Assembly: GCA_034440635.1 (NCBI GenBank)
Contig: JAOTON010002129.1
Coordinates: forward strand, 242,001 to 306,000
Length of the DNA stretch: 64,000 nt
Direction of reading: 5' to 3'
Source of the DNA: Lepas anatifera
Lineage: Eukaryota > Arthropoda > Thecostraca > Lepadidae
The number at the start of each line of letters is the position of its first letter. Within the stretch, counting starts at the first letter, position 1. Positions 12,546-24,167 of this stretch are shown in pieces. The position numbers were made by a program, and so were the translations under genes. The notes below the pieces were generated by a model. That model was given only the letters and a program-made list of their open reading frames with translations. It made no database searches and was not told where the DNA came from.

Positions 12546-14030
12546 ACTATCATATGCCGCCATAGCACTCTTTTGGCCAGTGTGTAAGTAAGTTACCAAG
12601 AAAAGTTTTGGAATATTTTTTTTAGAAAAAAACAAGAAAATCGGTAACCTATACCAAACCGTAGGTCTTTTGAACTTTGTATAAAAACTCACTCACTTCG
12701 GGAGGGAGCTTTTCGTCTTCAACGTCAGAAGTCATAGGTACTGTGACATAGCGTTTCTATTTTAGCCATCCCTGTATGGAATCGCTATAGCTTTTTGTCG
12801 CGACCATAGCCTTGGCCCAGTTTTTCTTATGTCATATGTTCTGTGTTTTCCAGTCTACGGATACCAGTTTGATGAGGTCCCTGGGAGCAGCCCATAATTG
12901 TTTTTCACCCAGCAGTAGTTTCAGCTGACAAAACAATTGACGAAAGGACAGAACAGCCTAGCAAATTCCAACAGAAAACAGTTGGTGACTCTATACCTAA
13001 CACCTGGCACGTCGATAAGCCCACTTCCAACATTTAGCGGCTCCTAAGTGCCCTATGTATAGAAACCAAAGAAAAAGTTTTGTACAGTGGGCCTGTGACA
13101 AAAAAATAATTAATAATGCAGTGGAGAAGCAAATCACATTTTTTGACATCTTCAGAGTCTTACTTTGAGCTATGCACATACGTTTGCTAGATGTCCTGAT
13201 ATAAAGCGCTCATGTTGCAGGTAGGTACTCGTATGTATGTATGTCAGTTCGTGGCAGGTCAGAGAGTTGTATCGTGAGTCCATTTTTTGGCCTGCGGAGT
13301 GCATTTATGTAGCTACTACCTACTGGATCCTGTGCATACCTGCTCCATATTTACTCTCTAGTATGATATCATCACACGTCCCATAATTTCCCGCAAAATT
13401 GCACGCTACACCTGTGCACTAAATTGCAGATATAGGACGTTCGAGTTGCAGGCACATTGGAGCGCGCCGCACAAAACGAGCCATTACAAGCAGCGGCGGT
13501 GAGTACGGCTGCGCAAGGGGCGGTATCACGCGTGTCCGGTCTGTTTGTGCTGCGGCGGACGCCACCACAGCGCCGTCGCCCCCTGATTGTCGGCTTCTGG
13601 GTAGGTCTGACGTCGCCGCACACTTCCAACTAGCGCTGACGCGGCGCCCGCTCGGGGTCACCATTGTTTGTGTACTCGGGTCGTGACGCAATCGGCCGTA
13701 ACTCGCCTCTGCCACGCTCTCAGCGCGCAGGGGCGGGGCCAGGGACCGGATACGGAGGAGAAACAGTGCTGTAAACAGACCGGAAACGCTGGCAGACTGT
13801 TTGCCTGGCAGGTAGCATTTGTGGAAGTTATTTTGGCTATTATGAAATATCCAGGCTATTAATAAAGAAGCTTCAAATTTAAGTTTTCCAAATCTTCCTC
13901 TCTGTAAAATGGTTCTTAAAGGATGCCCGGTGCTCTCAACATTTTATTCAGCTACTCTGGGAATACGGTTTCTCCCTAAGACTACGTTTGAGAATCATTT
14001 TATAGCTGTCCTGTAGAAATTACTTCAACT
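12546..14030. other. Intergenic; GC-rich patch at 13,450-13,760
   Basis: The GC-rich patch has open frames on both strands that reflect lack of stops at high GC. No splice-bounded exon or known motif was found. Confidence 0.5.
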
Positions 14031-14540
14031 GCATTGAGCCTGAACAGCGCCTGAGCTCTTTTCACACCCACCAACGCCTGGAGGGTCCGATCGGACCCCG
14101 ACGATTTCAGGAACCGGAGATGATACCGACAAAATGTAAAGGGCGCTTGTAGACACAAGCAATTCCAAAAATCGTGACCTTTGGTGACCTCTGGTGACCT
14201 GGTTATTGACATGACCTCAAAATGGATGGCGGCAAACAGATTTTTCCTTTCAAGACCTTTCGATGATGTTTAGGAACTTGATCTAGCTCTTCTAGGAGCT
14301 GAGTTGCGCCCTGGTTTTGTCAGTCTCATTTTAGAAGACCATAATGACCTTACATGGGTTTGGAAACGACGTCATAACTCGTTGACCTGACCTGACTGGA
14401 TCTCAATTGTTGCTCATAAGTTGTTAAATTGATCACCCTAGAGGTGTGCAAAGTGAAGCGCCTGCCATTTAAGTCAGCTCGGAATCATTCGCAAAGAAAC
14501 CGCGGGGGGGCTTCGATCGGACCATGCAGTGCCGCCGTAC
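14030..14540. mobile_element. Decayed member of the TTAA/palindrome element group
   Basis: Near the left a GC-rich palindrome GGGTCCGATCGGACCC (about 14,082) appears. A related GGGCTTCGATCGGACC lies near the right (about 14,508). Between them are several TGACCTYTGGTGACC motifs like those in the element at 14,836-15,859. Intact TTAA ends are not visible, so the borders are approximate. Confidence 0.4.
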
Positions 14541-14835
14541 TTGCAATAATGTCACCTGGCCTTAGTGAGAATATTATCAACATTGATAATAGAGAACAGA
14601 AAACGAATATGTATTAGAAAAACGAGGGAGCTGAGATCATGTACTTTCGTAAAATGGTATAGTGTGTGTTCTTAGCGTATCCATAAGGTAATACACGGTC
14701 AGGGGAGGGTTGGAGGTTTTTCTCTCGTGGGGGGGGCGGGTGGAGGAGGACGGTGCAATCTTGTACAGATCGCATGCACGCTGATGTAACAAATGATTTG
14801 TTAAAAATGCGTTCTTCCTGTTTTGGAACTGTTAA

Positions 14836-15859
14836 CCCGCGCCCCACCGGGGGTCCAGCGCCACCTTCGCCCCACCGGGGGCCATCGATGGCCCCCCTCT
14901 AACTCCGAAAATATGGGCGTTAGCGCAAATCTGCAAAGTGCAATAGAAAGCTCGCGTGAATTCAGTAAGAAATTACTTCGCATGTTTTAGTGCTCAGGTC
15001 AATGGTTTGACCTCCAGAGGTCAAATTAGGTCAATATCGGCTATTTTCACTCAAATATGCAATGATTAAGCAAACTGGGCATAACTCTTATGCCATTAGA
15101 GCTATTGAGGCCTGGTAAAGTACATTTGATAGCAAATTGCCAGTACTTTTTCCGCTATGTGAAACGTAAAGACCTCCCGCCAGTGGTTTGACCGCCAGAG
15201 GTCACCTCGTGACCTAATATGACCTGAGGTCACGAAAGGTCACAAAGTGACCTTGCCGTATATCAAATGAAAGCCAGTGACAAGACAAACACGATGGTGT
15301 TTGTTTCACCGCTCTAGCTCAATTAGATCAAAAGTTATTGTCAAAATACTGTTTTTGACCTCTGGTGACCTTGGATGACCTTGGAAAAGTCAAAGGGCAA
15401 ATATGACCCCTGGGATCCGTGAAAGGGTGTCCAAAAACGTTGTTCTGAGCAGTCTGAGTATTTGCAATCATTTTTGTGGCTTTTATATCATGAAATAGCT
15501 TTTCCCCATGCTTTTCCAATGGGAGAGGTCACCTCGTGACCTGACCTCAGGGCACGAAATCGAAAAATCCCGGATATACATCTTGTAGACCCTGGAGGGG
15601 TCATGAAGTGTAGGAAGTTTCAAATCGATCGACTTTGAAATGTAGCTCTTACAGAGCTCTAAAGGTGAAGTGAGGTGACCTTGGTTGACCTCGTCTGGTG
15701 ACCCTGACCTTGGGTGACCCGGGGTAAAAAATTTCAGGGATGATGGGAAAATGATGCAGTGAGAGGTAGAGCCCTCAACCGCGGTGCTGCGCCTCGTCGT
15801 TTTTCTGCTATCCCGGAAAAACCTTAGGCGGGCCATCGATGGCCCCGGTGGGGCGAGGG
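14836..15859. mobile_element. 1,024-bp non-autonomous element with TTAA ends (piggyBac-like)
   Basis: TTAA stands immediately outside both ends (14,832-14,835 and 15,860-15,863). The inverted termini read CCCGCGCCCCACCGGGG on the left and CCCTCGCCCCACCGGGG on the right when complemented. Just inside each end is the palindrome GGGCCATCGATGGCCC. TTAA targets with CCC-starting termini are the hallmark of piggyBac. There is no transposase; the interior is packed with AGGTCA/TGACCT motifs. Part of the interior is homologous to the element at 41,728-42,561. Confidence 0.75.
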
Positions 15860-16222
15860 TTAAAATGGCCAATAAATGTCCTCTGAGTGGAAACATGTCA
15901 CCTGGCCTTTAACAGTTAGGCCCAGGTCATATCAGGTCAGGTCATTGATCCAGGTCAAGTGAACTAGCCTAAAATATGTTAAAGAGAGTGCAGCATCAAG
16001 ATCAGGCTCAATCTTTACATCTTAGATCCACATCACATAATACGGCTATCAATTATGATAATGTTATATCGATTTTATATCTATCCTGGATTTTACATCG
16101 ATATCCTAGGTCAGGTCAGAAAATGCATGGAGAAATTAGGTTTTTCGATAATTTTCTGTATTCGTCATTGTGTTTGGTTTGTCACTACAGTTCGGATGAC
16201 ACGCTTTATGACCTTCACTGAT

Positions 16223-16455
16223 CATAGGCGTATCCAGAGTGCAAACGGGGTAATTTCCGACACCCCCGATCAGCGTTTGGCGCTCCCTGAAACGGTCAAT
16301 GACGCTCCTGAAAATTCGCTTTCCGCCTCGTTCCAGGATACGATTATCGGTGCCCCTGTGAAAGGATTTGGCGCCCACCTGATACGTTTTGCCATCCAAA
16401 GGTCCCCTCCTCAACTAGGTGACCCCCTCGATCGGCGATCCTGGATCTGTCTATG
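16223..16455 (+). mobile_element. MITE of the CATAGGCGGATCCAGG family, old copy
   Basis: The ends CATAGGCGTATCCAG and CTGGATCTGTCTATG are inverted termini. The interior aligns with the copies at 17.8 and 26.4 kb (TTTGGCGCCCACCTGATA.. is shared) but is more diverged. The flanking 8-bp duplication is degraded (TCACTGAT/ATACTGAC). Confidence 0.75.
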
Positions 16456-17146
16456 ATACTGACCTTAGCCTGACATTAGGTCAGGTAAATCTTAGAATTT
16501 GGCGTGACATCTCCAGACGATACTTCATGCAACTGGGCTTCACGAGAGTTGTCCAGTAGTGCTTGTATTTTTTATAGCTCTGCTCTATCAGCTGTCGCGT
16601 CACAAAACGTAAGCTTCCAGTTTATTCATATGAGGACATACTCTGACCTCTAGTGACTTCAAAAGTGAGCTGAACCAAAAATTGCGTACATCATTTTTTG
16701 GGGTGAAATTAGGACGGACTACTAAAGGCCCCTCCGATTTTCGCTACCCAGCATGAGTGCTGAGATCCTGTGGGGAACCCGGCCCAGTACCGGCGAAGGT
16801 TACAAAGACCACCGTACCTGCGCGTGCTGAAGACCGTTAGGAATATTTGTTTGTAGAAAAAAGCCAACATTACTTTTGTTGTGACCTGCACTTTTTTAAG
16901 ATTTCCCTTTCGCTTGGGTAAGCCGGGTCTGTCCTTGAAACATGCAAATGGGATATCGAGTTTTCTATTCAGTTTCAGCCACAGAGCCTTCATCGTCATC
17001 TTCATTGCATGCAAAAAAGAAGAAACTGGGTGTTTTTATCTCCTCTATGCCCAATCACGTAAAACACTAAACTGCGAGAGTATTAGTAGAAACAAAGCAT
17101 TCTGCATACTGGCTTAAAACGTATGCATTCTAAAAACAAGAACTGA
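16456..17146. other. No recognised feature
   Basis: Intergenic sequence. A few TGACCT/AGGTCA motifs continue from the neighbouring elements, and no exon or inverted repeat was recognised. Confidence 0.5.
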
Positions 17147-17250
17147 CAAGGTGTATACTGGTCTGTCTCCTCGATTCCTGGATGTAAGGTACACTTAGAT
17201 CATTGCATTTTATATCCAGGATCCGAGGAGACAGGTTAGCATACACCTTC
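17147..17250. mobile_element. Palindromic MITE
   Basis: The left arm CAAGGTGTATACTGG..CTGTCTCCTCG..CCTGGAT is mirrored by ATCCAGGATCCGAGGAGACAG..GCATACACCTT. A related arm is present at 211-276, and the similarity extends to about 17,290. There is no coding capacity. Confidence 0.75.
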
Positions 17251-17791
17251 TCAACTTATAATCATACTCCTCGCCTCCTCGTTTCAACGTTAAAACAGTA
17301 ATATACAATTTTACAGATCCGCTTGGTGAGGAAAACACCCTAACCCTTCAGATACAAGGGGCGCACAAAAGTCAGTGGTAACAGAGAGTCAATGTATTCC
17401 GATGTCAGTATGTAGTAGAGGTTCATGTATACTTGTTCGTTCTGATATAGTTTCTTTCCTGTCGGTGCCGCAAGGTTTCTGCAATGTTAAGGCTTCACGT
17501 TGAAATGCGGGCTGGTTCCCGCCACCTCATTCTGATGGCTATGCAAATGACAGCATTCCGGGGCAATAGGCTTGAAGCATTCGTTTAACAAATTTTGTTA
17601 TATAACTCCAAGTGAAATTATTAGTGAAACTAAAGGGCGGTTTAAGGAAAAACTTCAGTTTAATTAAAGGAAAAGGTGCATGTAGAATATATGCTGTCAA
17701 TGCGTACTGCTGGCTGAGTCGTATGTCTCCGCACATGATGCTATGTCGCCGACTCGCTGCCTTCAGACCCGACGCGATTTTGAGTGAGGGG

Positions 17792-18065
17792 CATAGGCGG
17801 ATCCAGGGGGCAAGGAGGGCACGTGCCCCCCCGATCGACCCTCGGCGCCCCCTGAAAGGTCGATGGCGCCCCCCTGAAATGTCGCTTCCCACCCCCCCAG
17901 GATGTGAAAGTCGGCGCCCACCGATAGGATTTGGCGCCCACCTGATAGCTTTTGCCGGTCATAAGTGGCGCCCCCTGGTCCGGATGACGCCCCCCGGTCC
18001 GGATGGCGCCCCCCCCGGGAAGGTGCTCTCCCTCCCCCCGATCGGCAATCCTGGATCTGCCTATG
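17792..18065 (+). mobile_element. MITE of the CATAGGCGGATCCAGG family with perfect 8-bp duplication
   Basis: The termini CATAGGCGGATCCAGG and CCTGGATCTGCCTATG are inverted. The element is flanked on both sides by GTGAGGGG (17,784-17,791 and 18,066-18,073), a perfect 8-bp target-site duplication as made by hAT transposases. The 274-bp interior is a chain of GGCGCCCMCCTG-like repeats without a gene. The intact duplication suggests a young insertion. Confidence 0.88.
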
Positions 18066-18175
18066 GTGAGGGGATGAGTTGAACCTGCCTCTTGCAAGAC
18101 TACGTTTATTGTGTGCCAATGGATCTTGATCATCAGATCTGGATTTGTAAAAAAAGAAAGGAAAAGGTGTCTAAA

Positions 18176-18215
18176 ACACACACACACACACACACACACT
18201 CTCTCTCTCTCTCTC
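18176..18215. repeat. (CA)n(CT)n compound microsatellite
   Basis: About 12 CA units run directly into about 8 CT units. Confidence 0.97.
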
Positions 18216-21200
18216 GTCACTCCTGCGTCCCTGCGTCCGTGCTCTGACACTCCCCGCGTCCGTAAAACCAATGATTGTATATCTTTCTACTCACTTCTAT
18301 GGGTTATTAGAAATCTGATGAGGCGCCAGGAGCATGGATTTGTGAAAAGTATTCGGGGCGCTAAACAATGAGACAGTGTCAATAACCACTATATCAAAGG
18401 GCGATAGTATAAAACGAAGCTTTTCGCAGCATGTTCAACTGTCTAGCACCATTTTGAAGGCCGTACGACGAAAGGCATAAACATGAAAAGAATATCTTAA
18501 CACTACTATGACGTTTCACTTGGGGGTGCCTGGACAACCCCGAGGAGATATTAATCCCCCCGCACGAGGCGTACTCATTGGCAGCGTGTATGAATGCCGG
18601 CCGGGCGGAAGTTGAGTCAGAGGCGGGCTCCGGACAGCCGCGCTGGTCACATCCCGCCCCGTCAGCCGTCAGACTTGCCCTGGTCCATGCAGACGCGCGG
18701 CATTGACGACAACTGAGGCGGAGCTCAGGCCACGCCACTTACGACTGGACCCCCTCACAGCGTGACCAGATTCTCCTTTGCTATTGCAAGCTATCCTACC
18801 GAACCCAGAACGATGTGAGTTGACATGAACTGCTTCCAAGTACAAGGGGAGTTTTTTTAAGGTGTGGCCTCAAATGCTAAAATTATCCAGGCTTGGAATG
18901 GTCACGTGAGGCTCTTTCATTTGTCTCTGCCGTTTGGCGGATTTTTTGCAGATATTTTGGAGGATTTGAAGGAACATCTCTCGCATCATCGCTGCAAGTG
19001 CTGTCATCAAAGCCGTCATTTTAACAATTCTACTCATTGTGATGTCGGTAATTATTCCTGTGTGACTCAAGAAACGTATAAATGTTAGGTAAAATTGCTT
19101 TGCTGAATCACCCATATCATTTTTGTAGTGGCAATACCGTACTTTTATGGATTACGGTCAGTTCACGACTATTAAACCGTTTTTTTAATAGAGCCATGAC
19201 GCACACCTACCTGAATACCGACATACTTTAGGCCGACCAAGAGCATACGGTACTACTTCCGTTCCATGAGCCATAAACTCCGGTACAATGAAAAATGGCC
19301 TCTTCCTGTGTAGCGCTGCTGTTTCTGCACCACTCTGCAGCACATTCAGGGGCTGGATCAGCCCATAACGTAGTTAGAGGGACCTATCGAATGCACCAGG
19401 TGGCGGATGAGTTAGATTTGGAAATTTGTCGCTCCGCCGGGTGCAATACCTAGCCATCTATGCACAGAAAATCTTGCAATGACAGAATGGACATACTCAA
19501 GATAGACGGGCTATTTTCTCTGGGCCATTATGTTATGCCTACTGGTACGTGCTTTTGCCTTAGTGTTCATATTCTGGTGTATGCAGTGCGCGTTCCTTTC
19601 TTATTTTTGTGTTGGTGCGATCAAGTATTGAATGAAATACTTTTTCAACGTATGTACATTGGAGCATTTCCGTAAGCTTTAGATATCATTTTTTGTTTCT
19701 TCGAAGAACTTCTGGTCAATAGTACCTTGCATGTATTTCTAATGAGCTAATGAAAAAGCTTAGAAGATATTGGTATGTTTTTTTCTTGTAGCCCGGGCAG
19801 CCTTAAACTTATTGGATTTCAATGACACTTCGATCGATCTGTCACATATTCGCACGCACTTGGGTGTCATTTTTGCATTTTCAGGCAAGTGTTCCACAGA
19901 CAGCGAGGTAGCCAGGGAGGGAGGGCTTTACGTGTTGCTCCCCGTTGGCTAGCATTTCCAATGCACTGTCACTCTCGTGACAGGTCACTGTATTTGCACG
20001 CCACGCACCCCTTGGCGGATATCTGACTGCGCCCCTGTCCGCCATGTCTTTACTGTAATGGTGGACAGAGACACTCCGGCTGACAGTATCTCTGCGCTGT
20101 CCGGCGGCCAGGAGCCAGGGGCGGATCTAGCAGGGCAGTGGTAGTTGATGAGGGGATTAGAAATCTCAGGGATGGCATATTTGTATTCGCCTACCCATTA
20201 ATCGGTAAGCAGGAGTGTCCTTGCCTTTCCTTTGTACCTAGGATATGTTAGAGTGGTTGGATAAAACATTCTGGACCACACCGATCCCCGGTATATTTCT
20301 ATCATGCCTTAATTTATCTCGTGTTCCTCTGGATTGCTCAAAGGGTATCCTCCTTACCTCCAGCATTTAATCATGTATCTCCTTAGACACCACGCATAAC
20401 TACGAGCTAGCTTGCAACGATTGCATTGTATCTAAGGACATTTAGTCATTGGGTAAATCTGGGGACAATTTTGGCACTTAAGCAAAGTGGTGCGGCTTTG
20501 TAACGAACCGCAGAACAATTCACATTCTTATTTTCCTGACGTACAGACAAGAACATCAAGAGACCAAAAATATGGACAAAGACAGTCAGACATACATACT
20601 GACATGCATATATCAAAATACAGCCGATGGGACGATGAGACAATTAAAGCGACCATCAGCCAATAGGCAGACCGAGAGTCTGATATACGTACTATAATGG
20701 GGCCGCCTTTTATTAATTCCAGGGGCCGCCAATCTGACAATTTTTTTCGTTTTTAAAGAGTGTTTGTCCGCTGAAAATTCTTGCCAGGAAGTAACGGATC
20801 AAAGTTGGCCAAATAATCGAACGGATGCACCCGGTTGGTAGCAGGGGCAGAAAACAATGGATAGCGCCAGAGAACGGCGTGTCTCCTTCAGAGCAACCTT
20901 CTAAAGTGAGTTTTAAGGTGTCTGCACCTAGCAGTTCTGGTACGTTAAGAGCGATTAGGATGCTCGACGTGCAGGAGCTCCACTGTCCTAAGGGAGGAAG
21001 AGCTGTGCCCTTCGCCAACACTCGGATCTGTTCCTGCCATGAGCTAGTCCAAGTATAAAAAAGGATATAAGCAAATACCGATGGGGGTGAGGCCGTTTTG
21101 AGAGGGCCACAAATATAAATCTTTGAATACAATCAATTCTTCGGGTTTTAAAAGCAGAATGATCACCCCACCTGAAAATTTTGAGCGAAGAGACAGCTGT

Positions 21201-21356
21201 TCCCCTGCCACTCAATTTCCGCGCTCTTGTCCGCTGTGAATGTTGCATGGTCCATCACCGTGTTTCCGTTAGAAAATTTTTACATGGGAAACAATGGGCA
21301 ATGATATAAGAAAGTTTATCCATTTGAGCCAACACACGAAATACGCCTGAAGAGCT
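18216..21356. other. Intergenic; no supported gene
   Basis: A GC-rich patch at 18,590-18,740 and short open frames are present, but no recognisable motif, splice-bounded exon or RNA gene. At 20,118 CAGGGGCGGATCTAGCA resembles a hAT-type terminus, but its partner end was not found. Confidence 0.5.
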
Positions 21357-21419
21357 AGTGTAATTTTTCTAAGATTGATGGAGCACATGTGTCACCAGTA
21401 TTCCCGTAAAATAACCAGC

Positions 21420-21956
21420 GATCGAAGCCCGATCCCCTGAAACTGCGCTGGATGGTGGTACGGGGCGGGGTTACCAGCACGTTCGGCGCTGTGAGGCTCG
21501 CCAGTGACGCCGCCGCTTCCGCGAGCCCCGAGGCGATGCCGGCGGCGATGGCGTGACGCGGGGCGAGCACGTCTGCCGCCGCCGCCGCCGCCGCAGTGAC
21601 AGCAGCGGCCGACGCGGGGACAAAATCACAGCCCGTCAGCAGGCTGACGCTTTCAGCCGCCCGTCTGACTCAGCTCCCTGTATTCCAGCCAATGGAACCG
21701 GTTCAAAACTGTTCACATCCACGGTAGTAGTGAGCGGCAGATCGGCGGAGTTCCCGCGGTGGCGTTTGGGCCACGCCCGGTGCCGGGTGTTGTCATCCCC
21801 AGCAGCAGCGCCGGGCCCGGCGGCACTGCGGCGTCTCAAGGTCGCGGCTCGGCGGCGCCAGGTGCCGGCGCGGCGGCGTTATCCGCAGCCATCGCCGCAC
21901 CGGCGCGCGCCCCGGCCGCCCCGCCGGAAACAGCGCAGCCGAGTCAGCCGTAGCCC
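21420..21956. other. GC island with (GCC)n
   Basis: This strongly GC- and CpG-rich stretch contains a short GCC run at 21,575-21,594. Open frames occur on both strands for compositional reasons. It could be a promoter or first exon, but no convincing coding exon was found. It abuts the 51-bp array. Confidence 0.45.
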
Positions 21957-23335
21957 AGCAGAAACCACAAACCTGGCCACGGTACATCACAGTCACATCA
22001 CAGGCCCGGCAGACACCGCAGACGCAGTCACGGTACATCACAGTCACATCACAGGCCCGGTGAGACACCACAAACCCGGCCACGGTATATCACAGTCACA
22101 TCACAGGCCCGGCAGACACCGCAGACGCAGTCACGGTACATCACAGTCACATCACAGGCCCGGTGAGACACCACAAACCCGGCCACGGTATATCACAGTC
22201 ACATCACAGGCCCGGCAGACACCGCAGACGCAGTCACAGTACATCACAGTCACAGTACACCACAGGACCGGTGAGACACCACAAATCCGGCCACGGTACA
22301 TCACAGTCACATCACACCACAGGTCCGGCAGACACCACAAACCCAGCCACAGTACATCACAGTCACATCACACCACAGGCCCGGCAGACACCACAAACCT
22401 AGCCACGGGACATCACAGTCACATCACACCACAAGCCCGGAAGGCACCACAAACCCAGCCACAGTACACCACAGTCCCATCACATCACAGGCCCGGCAGA
22501 CACCACCAACCCAGCCACGGTACATCACAGTCACATCACGGGCCCGGCAGAAACCACAAACCCAGTTGCAGTACATCACAGTCACATCACAGGCCCGGCA
22601 GACACCACAAACCCAGTTGCAGTACATCACAGTCACATCACAGGCCTGGCCGGCACCACAAACCTAGCCACAGTACATCACAGTCACATCACACCACAGG
22701 CCCGGCAGACACCACAAACCCAGCCACGGTACATCACAGTCACATCACAGGCCCGGCAGACACCACAAACCTGGCCACGGTACATCACAGTCACATCACA
22801 GGCCCGGCAGAGACCTCAAACCTGGCCACGGTACATCACAGTCATATCACATCACAGGCCCGGCAGACACCACAAACCCAGCCACGGTACATCACAGTCA
22901 TATCACATCACAGGCCCGGCAGAAACCACAAACCTGGCCACGGTACATCACAGTCACATCACAGGCCCGGCAGACACCATAAACCTGGTCACGGTACATC
23001 ACAGTCACATCACAGGCCCAGCAGACACCACAAACCCGGCCACGGTACATCACAGTCACATCACATCACAGACCCGGCAGACACCATAAACCTGGTCACG
23101 GTACATCACAGTCACATCACGGGCCCGGCAGAAACCACAAACCTGGCCACGTTACATCACAGTCACATCACAGGCCTGGCAGACATCACAAACCCAGCCA
23201 CAGTAAATAACAGTCAGAGCCACGGCCTGACAGACACGGCAGTCACAGCCACGGTCAAGCTGACCGCAGTCACAGCCACGGCCAAACAGACCACAAACAC
23301 AGTCACGGCCCCCGGCAGACACCACAGCCAAGGGT
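21957..23335. repeat. 51-bp tandem array, about 23 copies
   Basis: The unit reads GGCCCGGCAGACACCACAAA..CATCACAGTCACATCACA, 51 bp, with some copies lengthened by CCACA or TCACA insertions. Between about 22,000 and 22,270 two unit types alternate, making a 102-bp higher-order repeat. After about 23,205 the array decays into CAGTCACAGCCACGG-like text. Because 51 is divisible by 3 the plus strand stays open for about 620 codons; I regard that frame as a by-product. Confidence 0.95.
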
Positions 23336-23861
23336 GCAGCCAATATTTGTCGAATACACCACCAATTTTACAGAGGGTTGGCTCACTTCTCGTACGGCAT
23401 CTACGGGTTTTGAGGACATAATTTAAACGATAATAGCCACGTCTTGGCATCATAATGTAACACCATAAAAGTCCGAAAACACTGCCCTCTCATATATCTT
23501 CAAACGCAGTATCTATCGGCAGGGTCAGTAATCAAATCGTGTTGAAAATTATGTCCATCATTGGGGAATCCCGTAATGTACCGGGGCATTCTTCGAGTGA
23601 CGGGGCATACAATCACGTGCGAGGCATCTGTTCACCAGAGGGGTTAAAACCAGTTGGTTCGCCGCAGGGCATTCGTCTGCTGAATAGACATTGAATCACA
23701 GTGCAGAGGCATCCAACAACGACTGGAACGAATAAAACCATTATCATGGAGCGGTAGAGACTAACCAGAGCCATCGCCGCTGCGAAGAAGCAGCAGAGAG
23801 CGCAACCGCAGCCATCGCCACAGCCAAAGAACAGCAGAAAGCCACTACAGCCACTCCTGCA

Positions 23862-24141
23862 CAGGGGCGTAGCCAGGATTTCACTCAGGGAGGGGCGGCG
23901 CCCCAAAAAGGGCCCCTGCGACAGCGCCAAAAGGGCCCTGATGGGTAAAAAGGGCCCTGCTTGTTACAGAATAGAGCGCTGAAGAGGGCTTAAGAGGGCC
24001 CTGTCTGGTATAAAATGCCAAATTTGGCCACAGAGCATAGCGCGGGCGAGCCGCGCTTCGCGCGGCGCGTGTCCTCAGGGGGCCCTTCGGGCCCTCAGGG
24101 AGGGGCGGCTGTCCCTGCCGCCCCCCTTGGCTACGCCCCTG
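23862..24141. mobile_element. 280-bp hAT-like MITE with perfect 8-bp duplication
   Basis: The termini CAGGGGCGTAGCCAGG and, complemented, CAGGGGCGTAGCCAAGG match over the first 14 bases. CTCCTGCA flanks both sides (23,854-23,861 and 24,142-24,149). This terminus and an 8-bp duplication are typical of hAT-derived MITEs. The host sequence on both sides is CAG-rich text leading into the 67-bp array. No transposase is present. Confidence 0.9.
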
Positions 24142-24167
24142 CTCCTGCAGAACAACATACACCTCGT

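Noticed and set aside
21553..23421. 622-codon plus-strand frame
   Set aside because: It combines a GC island with the 51-bp array, whose length is divisible by 3. No recognisable domain.
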